A stretch of DNA of 64,000 nt. Source: Eudorina sp. 2006-703-Eu-15. Its lineage: Eukaryota; Chlorophyta; Chlorophyceae; Chlamydomonadales; Volvocaceae. The stretch covers positions 372,001 to 436,000 of the forward strand of contig BDSI01000001.1 of assembly GCA_003117195.1 (NCBI GenBank), given 5' to 3'. The notes beneath the pieces were generated by a model. The model saw only the letters and a list, made by a program, of their open reading frames with translations. It was not told the DNA's origin and ran no database searches. Shown one piece after another: positions 1 to 10,573 of this stretch; position 1 is the stretch's first letter; every line of letters starts with the position of its first letter. The position numbers were made by a program, and so were the translations under genes.

Positions 1-409
1 ACACAGGAACATGCGGCGGGATCCGGGTGGGAAGGTACATGGCTGGCGGGGTTCCCTACGTGGGGTTGGCATCTTGATGCCACCAGGGGCACCAGGGCCT
101 CAGCCCTCGGGGATACCGGGGGCTCAGCCGGGGACCCGCGCCTGCAAGCGCATGCATCCAGCCGGGCGCACCCAAACCGTGCCGTGCCCGACGTCTTGCA
201 AGACGTCGACCATCCACTACACAGCGCGTCAAGGTCGTGGTCGTGGAACCCGGTGCCGCCGTCCCTCCCTCCCCCGGGTCGCTACTGTGGATACTGGATA
301 GCGACGTAGAGAGCTCCTCACCCGTTACGATGTCACGTCCTGCCTTCGACCAAAGTTAACTCCCCCACACATCAGGATGTCATCTTTCTTCCGTCCTTCG
401 ACGGCGCAG
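1..409. other. Window edge, no gene recognised
   Basis: GC-rich sequence with short open frames on both strands, none with convincing composition. It probably contains the intron preceding the exon that starts at 410, since a pyrimidine-rich tract (about 380-400) runs into the CAG at 407-409. An earlier exon of the same gene could lie here or outside the window. Confidence 0.4.
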
Positions 410-826
410 GAGGATGACAGCATCTTCGTGGCGGCTGTGTCCGGGAGCACCTGTCTGTCCTTCCTTCGGGTGCGCCCCGGGGAGGAGATGCCGCCCACAG
501 CAGACCGGGAGCCAACGCCCTCGGCCTCGGCCTCGGCCACACAGGACCTGTCCCGGGCCCAGCCGCAACAGCAGCCGAGCAGCAGCAGCAGCGAAGCGCC
601 CTCCGCCGCGGCCGCGTCGGCAAACGGCAACGGCACCGCCAACGGCTCCACCAGCGGCTGCAAGGCCGGCGGCGCCGGAAAGGCGCTGCCGGTGCTGCCC
701 GCGCGCAAGGCCAAGTTCGATCCGACGCGTGCGTTGAGCGACAAGCACGCGAGCGGAGAGGACATCTCGAGGGACGGCCAGGAGGCCAACCGGGACGAGT
801 TCTCGCTGCCCACCAGCGCCAACTGA
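410..826 (+). CDS. 3'-terminal exon of an unrecognised gene
   Basis: An open frame runs from a good acceptor (pyrimidine tract then CAG at 407-409) to a TGA at 824-826. It could also be read from an ATG at 377. The peptide starts EDDSIFVAAVSGSTCLSFLR, continues through a Ser/Gln/Ala-rich stretch including QQQPSSSSS and ANGNGTANG, and ends in a charged tail finishing DEFSLPTSAN. Gln, Ser and Asn/Gly runs on the plus strand are typical of algal coding sequence, whereas the minus-strand frames here are Arg-rich shadows. I recognise no domain. The run of low complexity suggests a disordered C-terminus. Upstream exons are probably outside the window or unrecognised. Confidence 0.45.
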   Translation, partial: EDDSIFVAAVSGSTCLSFLRVRPGEEMPPTADREPTPSASASATQDLSRAQPQQQPSSSSSEAPSAAAASANGNGTANGSTSGCKAGGAGKALPVLPARKAKFDPTRALSDKHASGEDISRDGQEANRDEFSLPTSAN

Positions 827-1777
827 GCGGAGCGGGGGTGACCTGCTGCTGTGCGCGGATTCGCCCCCGACACGCAGTCGTACTAGTCGTACCGCGCGCG
901 TATCACCTCATCGCGGGGATCGGGACGCAAACGGACATGCCGTACAATTCGAAGACTGGCGCGGACCAGGACGGTGCAGCGAAGTCGCAGTCGATTAGGG
1001 CTCCTCCTAGGGTTTCGGGGCCGCAGGGGATTTGTGCGCATGCTGCCGCATGCGGGTGTGCGCCGCAAGGAAGGAGGCGTGCAGGTGTGTGTGGGTGAGC
1101 TGCGCACTCACGGTATCATCATTTGTTGAGGGAGTGGTAGCCGGCGTCGTGCATGGAAGTGAGGTGCCTGTCGGGGGCGCGAGGAACTCTCACACACGGC
1201 ACACACATGCGAAACTGCGTCGTGTGCGGCGCGTTGCAGCTTCGGAGGGGCCATTTCCGTCGCCGTCGGTGTCCTGGGGGACGGGGGGGCGCACACGCGC
1301 GCCGTCTGTATCGGTCGGCATGTGGGCGGACGACGTCTTTCTTTCGCAGTGCGGCGTTTGCCTACGGTACTTGCTTGGGCGGGTTAATTACCAAAAGGAT
1401 TGTTACCAAGGGGGTCGTCGAGGGTAGGGAGCACGTCGCCTCCAACGCAGTGCGGGGTTGGAAGTCGCCAGACGCGGATAGTACCAGGCAGTGAGGGGTA
1501 TCGATGGGGTTGGAATCAGTGCATTCGCGTATCGGTGGGATGCGGGCCAGGATGCCGGAGCGGGTGGAAGTCGGCCGAATGCTCTTGACATGAAACCCCC
1601 GACACATCCCAGTGCAACCCCAGATATCCCAGTGCGTACTGCATTCGTCCGCGACACACATACGCGCCATCTAAGACTGAGACCGCCCTGCTGAGTCGGG
1701 GTCGACGTCCCCCGTAATCCCGGCCCGGGCCCCCTCACAATCCCCTCCCTCGCCCCACACACGCCCTTACCCCCCAG
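827..1777. other. No gene seen
   Basis: This would be the 3' untranslated region of the preceding exon plus intergenic or intronic DNA. I see no TGTAA poly(A) signal close to the stop and no coding-like frame. Short GT/AC-rich patches are present near 1080-1200. Confidence 0.4.
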
Positions 1778-2048
1778 CAACCACCATACCCGCGCTGCTG
1801 CTCAAATTCAAAGAGGAGCGGCAACGAAACAAGGCCACCCGCGCCACCGTCCGGGCCCACAGCGCGCAGCTGCCCGCAGCGGTGGCCGCACCGCCGCAAC
1901 TGAAGCCGCAGGCGTCGCTGCCCAGCGGCATGCCGCCGTCGCTGCTGCCGTCTCCGCCCCTGCCCTCCCCGACCGCCAATGAGGCCGCCAGGCACAAACA
2001 CACCTCCCAACATCCGCGCCAGCACCCGCGAATGGGAGGATCTGCTAG
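1778..2048 (+). CDS. Possible internal exon, unknown gene
   Basis: A plus-strand frame is bounded by a strong acceptor (pyrimidine tract, CAG at 1775-1777) and a donor AG|GTGAGA at 2048/2049, ending in phase 2. The peptide includes PALLLKFKEERQRNKATRA, then a Pro/Leu/Ser-rich part (LPSPPLPSPTANEAAR). The Lys/Glu/Arg start could be a short helical segment. No flanking exon that closes in phase was found, so the gene it belongs to is unknown. It may be a separate gene from the exon ending at 826. Confidence 0.3.
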
Positions 2049-3324
2049 GTGAGAACGTTGCGATATGTGCAGGGCTTTCCCCTGCAGGTCACAAGCACGG
2101 CGTGGGTGCTTCTATCGGCACGCACTGTTTGCTGCCCCGGAGGAGCTGCGGCCGCGAAGCTGCTGACGCAAGTTCCGTGCCGGGGTGTTTTCGCCTGATT
2201 GTGATGGCGGTAGATGGTGGTAGATCTAAACGTCCCTCACTTGCCATATCAGGGAGGTGCACCCCCGCCGCCGGCAGCGGCGCGGGTGCCCTGAGATGCA
2301 CCTTGACAGCAGGCATGGCCGCACTTGGTGTGCGCCGCCATTGAACCTGTGGAATTCGCCCTGGAGCTAATACGGCGTAGGTTTCGCAACGTGTTACAGA
2401 GGGTTTCAGTGTCCTCGAGTGTACCAGCAGGACCGCTGCTCTGAGAACCCATATCGCGCGTGAGCACGTCTGCGACAACGTTGATCGTGGAGGATCCTGA
2501 AGATCAGCGCCTGGATTACCCACATACGGTACAACACCATCGCTGTCCCTGTCCTCCCTTGCAGACGAATATGCCACAGTCTTACGGTATCAGCACAAGC
2601 TCCGACAGACACGCTTTTCAGGCAAGGCGTGAGCGGAATGACTCTTAGCGGTACGCACGAGTCATACTGCACTTTCTTCCAGTGCAAAGTGACGGATGAA
2701 TGATGCCATTTGCTCCTGCATTGCGCCGCTGCCACACGTGGTACCTCTAAAACCCATCCATCGTCCCCGACGGCCGACCAACCAAACACACATACAATCG
2801 AAGGCGAGCGTTCGATGTTCCCTCCGCAACCATCCCACTCGCCGTCACCCATGCGCCCATGCCGTGCTAATGGGGGCAGTGGCAGGTCAGCTGCGACCGA
2901 CCAATGCACCCAATCATACATGGCGTGGGGTCGTTCCACGGATTGAGGATCCGGGTAACCCGGGCGCATCTGCCCGGGCGCAGCCGGCCCCTGGCGGCCC
3001 GTGACACGGTAGCAGGCAGGCAGGCAGGCAGAGCTCGCAAGCCCTCAAGCGGGTGCGCGCTCCCGTGAGGTCATTGTGCGCTCGCAAGGATCGACCCCCT
3101 CGCCGGACGATGGCAGCCGCCGAACCATCCACCGACAAGAAACGACGACATCAGCGACGACAACACCGTCAATGACATCGGCGCTGACGACGACGGCATC
3201 AAAGAGCATATCAGTGCAGCATACTTCGCTACCTCTTAAATCGCCTACAGCACATTAGACACAACAGCTAAACGTGCACACCAGGACAGGCGCGCGCGCT
3301 GCACTGAAGCCACCGGCCAGCGAG
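2049..3324. other. No gene seen
   Basis: Mixed-composition DNA with only short scattered frames. A short run of the 4-mer GGCA/CAGG occurs near 3010-3030. Confidence 0.4.
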
Positions 3325-3669
3325 CCTCCTCCCTCCCTCCTCCCTCCTCCCTCCTCCCTCCTCCCTCCTCCCTCCTCCCTCCTCCCTCCTCCCTCCTCCC
3401 TCCTCCCTCCTCCCTCCTCCCTCCTCCCTCCTCCCTCCTCCCTCCTCCCTCCTCCCTCCTCCCTCCTCCCTCCTCCCTCCTCCCTCCTCCCTCCTCCCTC
3501 CTCCCTCCTCCCTCCTCCCTCCTCCCTCCTCCCTCCTCCCTCCTCCCTCCTCCCTCCTCCCTCCTCCCTCCTCCCTCCTCCCTCCTCCCTCCTCCCTCCT
3601 CCCTCCTCCCTCCTCCCCTCCTCCCTCCTCCCTCCTCCCTCCTCCCTCCTCCCTCCTCCCTCCTCCCTC
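3325..3669. repeat. (CTCCCTC)n 7-bp minisatellite, about 49 units
   Basis: About 345 bp of a perfect or nearly perfect 7-bp tandem repeat, with one unit lengthened by a C near 3615. The unit reads the same backwards (mirror symmetry), so the whole array is a polypurine/polypyrimidine mirror repeat. Seven is not a multiple of three, so every frame translates to a 7-residue repeat on both strands; these frames are not genes. Confidence 0.95.
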
Positions 3670-4180
3670 ACCATCATGGACAGCTTGCGCATCGTACCCA
3701 CGTGGGCATCTGCATCACAGTAGCACATCGCGGCTCTCTACCCGGGACTCCATTACCGGGCTCGAGCCGACAGGCCAATCAGTGATTCCAATAATCAGTT
3801 CCGTTCCAAGCCGACAGCCCAACCAGTGGATCCCGTACCCGCTCACAGACGTCGGGTGCACCTCACATGCCGTACCTATACAAGTTGACGCCGCAGAGGG
3901 ACGAAACACCCACGCTCATTGCTACCCCTCGACATGGGGGCGACCAAAATCCCAAACTGATAGGCTCCTACAAATGACAGCAGGCAAGTACCATAGCAGC
4001 AGGTGGCCTCGTGCACAACAAGGCACGCACCTGTGTACGGCCCACGCCCACTCCGCGTACGACGTGCGCGTTCATTATAACCACCTAAGGAAAAGGGTTC
4101 GCACATTGATCCCTACACAGTCCACGAGCTCACAGCGCCCTACAAACGTTTGCGCTGACGACCTGCTGCGAATCTGTATC

Positions 4181-4250
4181 GCGGCACAACCAGCGAGGAC
4201 CCCTTACCGCGGCACAACCAGCGAGGACCCCTTACCGCGGCACAACCAGC
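4181..4250. repeat. 28-bp tandem repeat, 2.5 copies
   Basis: The unit beginning GCGGCACAACCAGCGAGG recurs at 4181, 4209 and 4237 with exact 28-bp spacing. The third copy diverges after 14 bp. Confidence 0.9.
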
Positions 4251-4925
4251 AACGAAGCACCAGTGGCTGGGTAGCAGCCCGGCCGGGCCAGGCTGCTGTG
4301 CGCCCTCCTCTGCGGCCTCCTACCACCCCCTAAATCACACCAGGGCAGGCGTTGCTGCTGAACCGACGTCTCGGTAGGACAGCAACATGAGCAACGTGAC
4401 GAGTGTGCCCAGCCAATGCGGTTGTCGTGGAGGCATATGACCTCAGGAACCGACCATGCGGGGGGTCTGCATCCCTTGGGTCCGCCAACCACCCTAACCA
4501 ACAGCAACCAACAGCAACCACGTGCACCGGCCCACCAACAACTGTTTCCATAAGATTTGGTTGGACGCACTAGCTTCACCTAGAAACATGGACAGCGGTT
4601 TGTAGAAGACCACACAGTGCTCCGCTTCATAAGCCATCCGCCCATCCAATACCCATGAACCGGTCATCATTACTCAGATCGTTGAAAGTACCCCTAGCAA
4701 GCTAATGGCCGAGGGCCACACACGCGGCCCTGCTCACCTCATCAATAAACAGCGGCCCCCGCGCCACAGCGCGTGCGTGAGAGCGTGACGCAAAACCAAC
4801 GGTCTTCGTTGCCGTTAGTTAGGACGCCGTGCCCTTCCGACCGGTTGTCAAGAAGCATCGGCAACGGTCACACAGCCGCCGCTCACCTCCTCCGCGCCAC
4901 CAGGTACGTTGCGGACCTGCGCCTG

Positions 4926-4956
<31 letters not shown>

Positions 4957-4982
4957 ACTTCGCTTCTCGCGGCTCAGTTCTC

Positions 4983-5022
<40 letters not shown>
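4926..5022. repeat. Two (CA)n runs flanking a shared dispersed motif
   Basis: CA dinucleotide runs occupy 4926-4951 and 4987-5022. The 35 bp between them (GGACTTCGCTTCTCGCGGCT and following) reappears on the other strand near 10508-10545 inside a kinase intron, again next to a CA/GT run. Confidence 0.9.
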
Positions 5023-5811
5023 GCGCGCATTTCTCCCCAACACACAGGCCTTCAACACCCAAGCCCATCAACACAGAACAAGGTGCGACGTTATCAGCCC
5101 AGTCGAGCCCCCCGGGGCCCCACCCAGGCAACAACGCCAATCACCGCAGCCCTGCCTCCGGCTCACCATACGTCCGCAGCTTCTACTAATCACCTTTTCT
5201 CCCGATGTACGGCGACGGCAGTTGCCACGTACACGGGCATGTAACGCATACGGGCGCAGGTTCGCCACTTGCATGCCACGCACTCCTGCCGTACCACCAA
5301 CGAACTCACACCTACCAGCGAAGCGCTTGCCACCAATGGTGGCCCGGATCAGGCCCGGATCAATCCATTCTTCACGCGCACTAGGAAGTCCTACACTGGT
5401 GGTAGGCATAAGGGGTCTGAGTGGTTCGGGCGGGCTTCCCGGCGAACACACACGGGTCGCTGACCCTGCAGGCGTCAGGATCGGCATGATACACACACAC
5501 AGGCGCTACTCAACCCCTCGCATGTCATGTACTCCTGTCCTGCCTGCCTAAGAACACACATCCGGCACGATTCGCAACACACGCACAGCATTGTGGTGTG
5601 AGTCCGTACGGCCAAGGCAGCAGACCCGCACCAGCAGGTAGTCTTCCGAGCGCAGCACACCCAAAAGCGTGCCAAACCGACAGCTCATTGCGTTACGGAT
5701 CGCGCATTGGGTCTATAATCAACGCATACGGGCAATTGTTGGGCACTGCTGCGCCCATGTCACATCTCGCTCACCTGCCTCGCCTGCGAACGAACACACC
5801 CGCACTTACCG

Positions 5812-5934
5812 CCACCACCACCACCACCACCACCACCACCACCACCACCACCACCACCACCATCACCACCACCACCACCACCACCACCACCACCACCACC
5901 GCCATGCCCATCACCACCACCACCACCACCACCA
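5812..5934. repeat. (CCA)n trinucleotide repeat
   Basis: About 120 bp of CAC/CCA triplets with a few interruptions (TCA, GCC ATG). It gives poly-His, poly-Thr or poly-Val frames depending on phase. No flanking coding signal supports translation. Confidence 0.95.
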
Positions 5935-7134
5935 TCCCTTCAGCAGCCTTCAGCACCAGCCTCCGGGCCTGAGCACCACAGGCTGACACACATCGTACGA
6001 GCGCCCCTAGAGAAAGTACTTCACACACCAAACAAACACAACGCAGTGGCGCCTTACATACAGGTGCGTTTCTTGAAACGACGCTACCTGCCTTCCTATC
6101 CATGGTGACAGCTGCATTGCTTGATCCAAACGTTAAGGAACCCAACCCTGCCCTCCAGAACTCACCCCGCCCCCCTCTCCAAAACAGCCGCAACGATGCC
6201 CCCGGGGAACAAGCCCCCCACCTACCCTCACCTCGGGGAGCGGCGCGAGGAGGCGCCGCGCCAACACCCACGCAATCAGCAAATGAGCCCCCAGCACGCT
6301 GGTGCCGTACATGTCGTACCAATCAATGCGAGTTCTTCATGTGTGTGTTAAGCGAGAGACCCATCATGTGTGTGTGTGCGCCTGCGTGGGGGTTGCACCC
6401 GGCGATCCCTTCCTTGGTCGCCGGGCTCCATCCCCGCAAGGCAGGTCCGTTCCGGGTCTTGAATGGGGACATATCTGAGAGTTTGATGGATTCGGATTCA
6501 GTTGAAGGCGTGAACAACAACAACGAGGAGTGTCCCCAGCACTTGCAGTTTGGCATTGCCGGGCGGCCGCAGGTTCACCAGGCGAGCGACTTGCGCACAC
6601 TAGATAGATGACCACCGACCAGCGTCCCCTTTCCCCCTTCCCCCCTCGTTGCACGTGACGGCGGTGGATCGCGCACAGACGGCAAAACGAGTGCCATATG
6701 CGCGCGCGTCCTGCCGACCCGCTCCACGTAGGGTCCTCTCAAATGTCAGAGTTGACAGCGCACTGGACGTTGCTCATGACAGGGAGCACACCCAGGAACT
6801 GAATACATCATCCGGGACACTAGCACGGTGGAAACCAACCAACGAGCTACATGTACAGCCGCTTACCAACATAGAAGGGTAAGCAAATCCTGCTCAACGG
6901 GGCGGCGCGCAGCGGCATATGGAACAACTAGTCAAGCACGGCCGGTCGCTTAGCCGTTGGACCCCCGGAGTGAACACCCACGCAACAGTACCATGAATAA
7001 CATAGTTGCGATTATTACGCCCGCCCGGCATAACCCCCGGCGTGCGAGAAAGGAACTAAGACGATGAGGCTCATCGGTGCCCCAGAGGGCCGGTCTGGGC
7101 AGTCGGCCGCGACGCTCAAGCGCATACACATTCT

Positions 7135-10100
7135 TCAGGCGGCCCCCTTCGTGTGCTTTACCCTCGAGGACGCCGCAACCGCCGTCAGTTTGGTCGAGGT
7201 ACCGCCGGCGCCGGCAGCAGCGCAGCCAGCGGTGATGCCCGTGTTCATGGTTGTGTGCATCTGCGTCAGCGCCTCCACGAGCTCGTTGAAGTCGGGTCGG
7301 TCGCGGGGCTCGATGCAGAGGCACCGGCGCGCCAGGCCCGCGAAGGCTCGGTCGGTGATGGAGGTCAGGACGCCCTGTCGGTCGGATGGAGGGGCGCGAT
7401 GCGGGGTGGGACGCGACGAGGTGAGGCGAGGTGAGACGCGAACAGACCCGCCATCTCGGCGCTGAGAGACCACATGCGCATACCTACACACATACCGTAC
7501 ACACATACCGTACACACATACCCTACACACGTACCCTACACACGTACCCTACATACGTACATACGTACATACGTATATACGTACATACGTACATACGTAC
7601 ACGGGTGCCTGGCGAGACAGAACCCACCCTGGAGTGTGCGTGTGCATGTGTGCATGTGTGCAAGTGTGTGCGCCTGTGTATGTGTTTGCTCGCTGGTGGC
7701 GACAGGCTGGGTTCTGCAGGAAGGGGTCATTCACCCACCCACCCACCCACCCACCTGGATGAACGCGTGGGACAGCTGCAGGGACTCCTCCGCCGCTGCC
7801 TTGCGGGCCGGCTCGAAGACATTGCAGTACACCTTGTACATGGTGTTGAGCGAGCAGCCGTAGTACAGCTCCAGAAGGATCAGGCCGTACGACCAGACAT
7901 CGGCTCGAGAGGACTGCCGGCCCAGAGTCATGACCTGTCGAGGCAGAAACACCCATAGGGCCCTTCTGCGCCAAATGACAGCCGTGAGGGGCGGGGCAAC
8001 CCAGTGGACCAGCGGGATCGCAGCAGGGGGCTTGCGGCCCCAGAGTGTACGGAAGCCGCTGCCGCCGCCCCGAGCTGCCACAATAGTCTAATACGCACAC
8101 CCCTCCATTCTCCCACGGCCCCCGCGCCCCCACACCCACACCCGCACACGGGCGGGCGGGCCCGCACCCCCTTTTCCGGGGGTGTGGAGTGCTTCGGCGG
8201 TCCATCCGTGATAGCTGGCTGAGCAGCCCTTGGCCAGCGTCGGGCCCGGCCCGACATGTCCGGCGGCTATTTTGATCAACACACACAGCGCTCGGTTCTC
8301 CCAACGGGTGCGTCCGTCCGTCCGTCCGTCCGTCCGTCCGTCCGTCCGCCCGTCCGTCCGTCCGTCCCAAAACACGGGGGCGGGCCCAAGCACAAGCACG
8401 GACACGCCCCGCCGCTGCCACACACGTGCACGGCCGTCCACCCACGGACCCCCCCCCCGGGCCCCTTCACGCACCCACCTCCGGAGCGGTGTACGCCGCC
8501 GTGCCGTTGTAGCAGTGCGACGCGTGCGTGGCGCCCTCCGTGAGCGGCGTGCTCAGCCCAAAGTCCGCCACCTTGGCCACCAGAGCGGGGCCCTCACCCG
8601 CCGGCCCATCTTCGGCCGAGGTGGGCGCCGACAGGTTGGCTGCGCCCCGCGCGCTGCCCTGCCGCGCGGATGCAGCGCTGGTGGCGGACGCCGCGGCTGC
8701 GGTGCCCGCGGAGCGCATCCCGGTGCTCGAGACGTGGCTGCCCCAGTACTCGGCGGAGTTGGGCGGCACGCTGCCGCTGAAGGCGCCTTCAGCCACCAGC
8801 AGGACGTTCTCTGGGGCGGGAGGGAGGGACCGCAGCCGGCGCAACGCACACACATACACACTCTCATTATACACACATATACGTCCTTTCCCAAACGGAC
8901 CGCGCCCGCCCAAAAACGTGGTGTGGAACAACTACGGCCAAAAACGGTTCAGGCCAAAAACGTACGTGCACACACGTGGCGTCCATTACTTGTGCAGGAT
9001 GAAGCTGCGAAACAAGGCGCACATCCACATCCACATCCACATCCACATGCACATGCACATGCACATGCACATGCACATGCACATGCACATGCACATCCAC
9101 ATCCACATGCACATGCACATGCACATGCACATGCACCCAACACGCACTGCACCACTCTGAGCCTCCTGTGCGCACCCGGCTTCAGGTCGCCGTGCACGAT
9201 GCGGCGGCTGTGGATGTGGCGCATCCCCATCGCGACGTCAAGCGCCAGCTGTAGCGCCAAGAGACCCGGAGCGCCGCCCGCGCGCACACTGCCGGTGACG
9301 CCGCGCTCTGCGTGTGTATACGGTATGTTCGGGTGTGTTCGGGTGTGTTCGGGTGCGTGTGCGAAGGCAGGCAGGGTAGAGAAGTGCGTGACATGCGAGG
9401 GGCAAAGTTAAGCCCGGGAAATGCCCGTATGTCACCAAACCATGCGTGGCAGCGTGTTTGCGCGCCTAGGTTTTGTTAAAATGTGTGCACTTCGAGATGG
9501 TGGGTCCCATCACAGGATGGTGCGTCCCGTCCCAGCTAGTGTGTCAAGCCATGGTCAAGCATGGGCTCGGTACACGGTTCTCGCCGGCAGCAGTCAGCTG
9601 GGTTGCCAACAGGCCTGTGTGGTTGGAAGGCAGTCCGGCGCGCGGGTGTGAGCCGACCACCTACGGTATGGGCAGGCCAACCAGGTCCATCACCTCCACG
9701 CGCACACGACGGGCTGTCCGGTCCGACATCGCGTCCTCACCCAGTGCCTCCCGCAGCGTCCCGCCGTTGCAGTACTCTTGAATGATGTACAACTTCACCG
9801 CGTCGTGTTGATCTTCCAGGCTGTCCAAGTGGTCCGCGTCTTCTCTCCGCGCCGAAGAACCGCTCGTCGGAGATCGGGCGCGGCCCGCGCCCGCCGCAGC
9901 TCCGGCTTGGACGAGCGGCTTGATGTCGTACGTGAAGGTAGCTGCGTGCGAGGCAAGCGCCGGTTCGCTTCAGCGCCCAAACCCGCCGCCTCAGAGGGCA
10001 CCGCACGCCCGGGATCCCCCGACCGGCTGGGTTGCGTTGCAGCGCCGCGGCCACGCAACGAAAATAATCCGACACGCAGGCCATACACACGCGGACGCGC

Positions 10101-10542
10101 ATTCCTTGGAACTGCCGATGCATCCCTCTGTCCCCCGCCGCTGTTTACTAACATTTCAAGTCGAACGCTACCTGTCCCCCCGCTGCTCACAAACAATATC
10201 CTGATACTCGAACGCACCCTAAACCCTAGACCCAGACAGGCACTCACCGACCACGTTGGGGTGCGACATGCTGAGTGATATGGCGGCCTCCAGGACAGCC
10301 TTTTGCCGCGACCGGTTGGCCCCGGACGGGTCGTTGGCCACCACCATCGTCTTCACCGCCACGGGCAGTCCCCGCCACACGCCCCGATAAACTGCGCCGA
10401 AGGCGCCAGTGCCGATGACGGCCTCCAGATGCAGGTGGCGGTCGCTCAACTCCGCCTGCGTGCATGTGTGCGGGCGTGTGTGTGTTTAACAAGAAGCCCG
10501 TGCGTGTGTTAAAGAGAACTGAGCCGCGAGAAGTGAAGTCCC

Positions 10543-10573
<31 letters not shown>

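Larger units (their letters stand above)
3670..7134. other. Intergenic, microsatellite-rich, no gene recognised
   Basis: This stretch lies downstream of the receptor kinase on the minus strand. It holds a 28-bp tandem repeat (4181-4250), two CA runs (4926-5022) and a CCA/CAC run (5812-5934), plus copies of a dispersed intronic motif near 4957 and 5422. I see no frame with coding-like composition on either strand. Part of the right end may be the 3' untranslated region of the kinase gene. Confidence 0.45.

Noticed and set aside
3255..3728. Repeat proteins on both strands
   Set aside because: Pure translation of the 7-bp array with no coding flank.
5669..5986. Poly-His or poly-Thr proteins
   Set aside because: CCA microsatellite; no splice sites or conserved flanks around it.
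10214..10230. Telomere-like CCCTAAA sequence
   Set aside because: Only two units, not tandem, within a gene intron.
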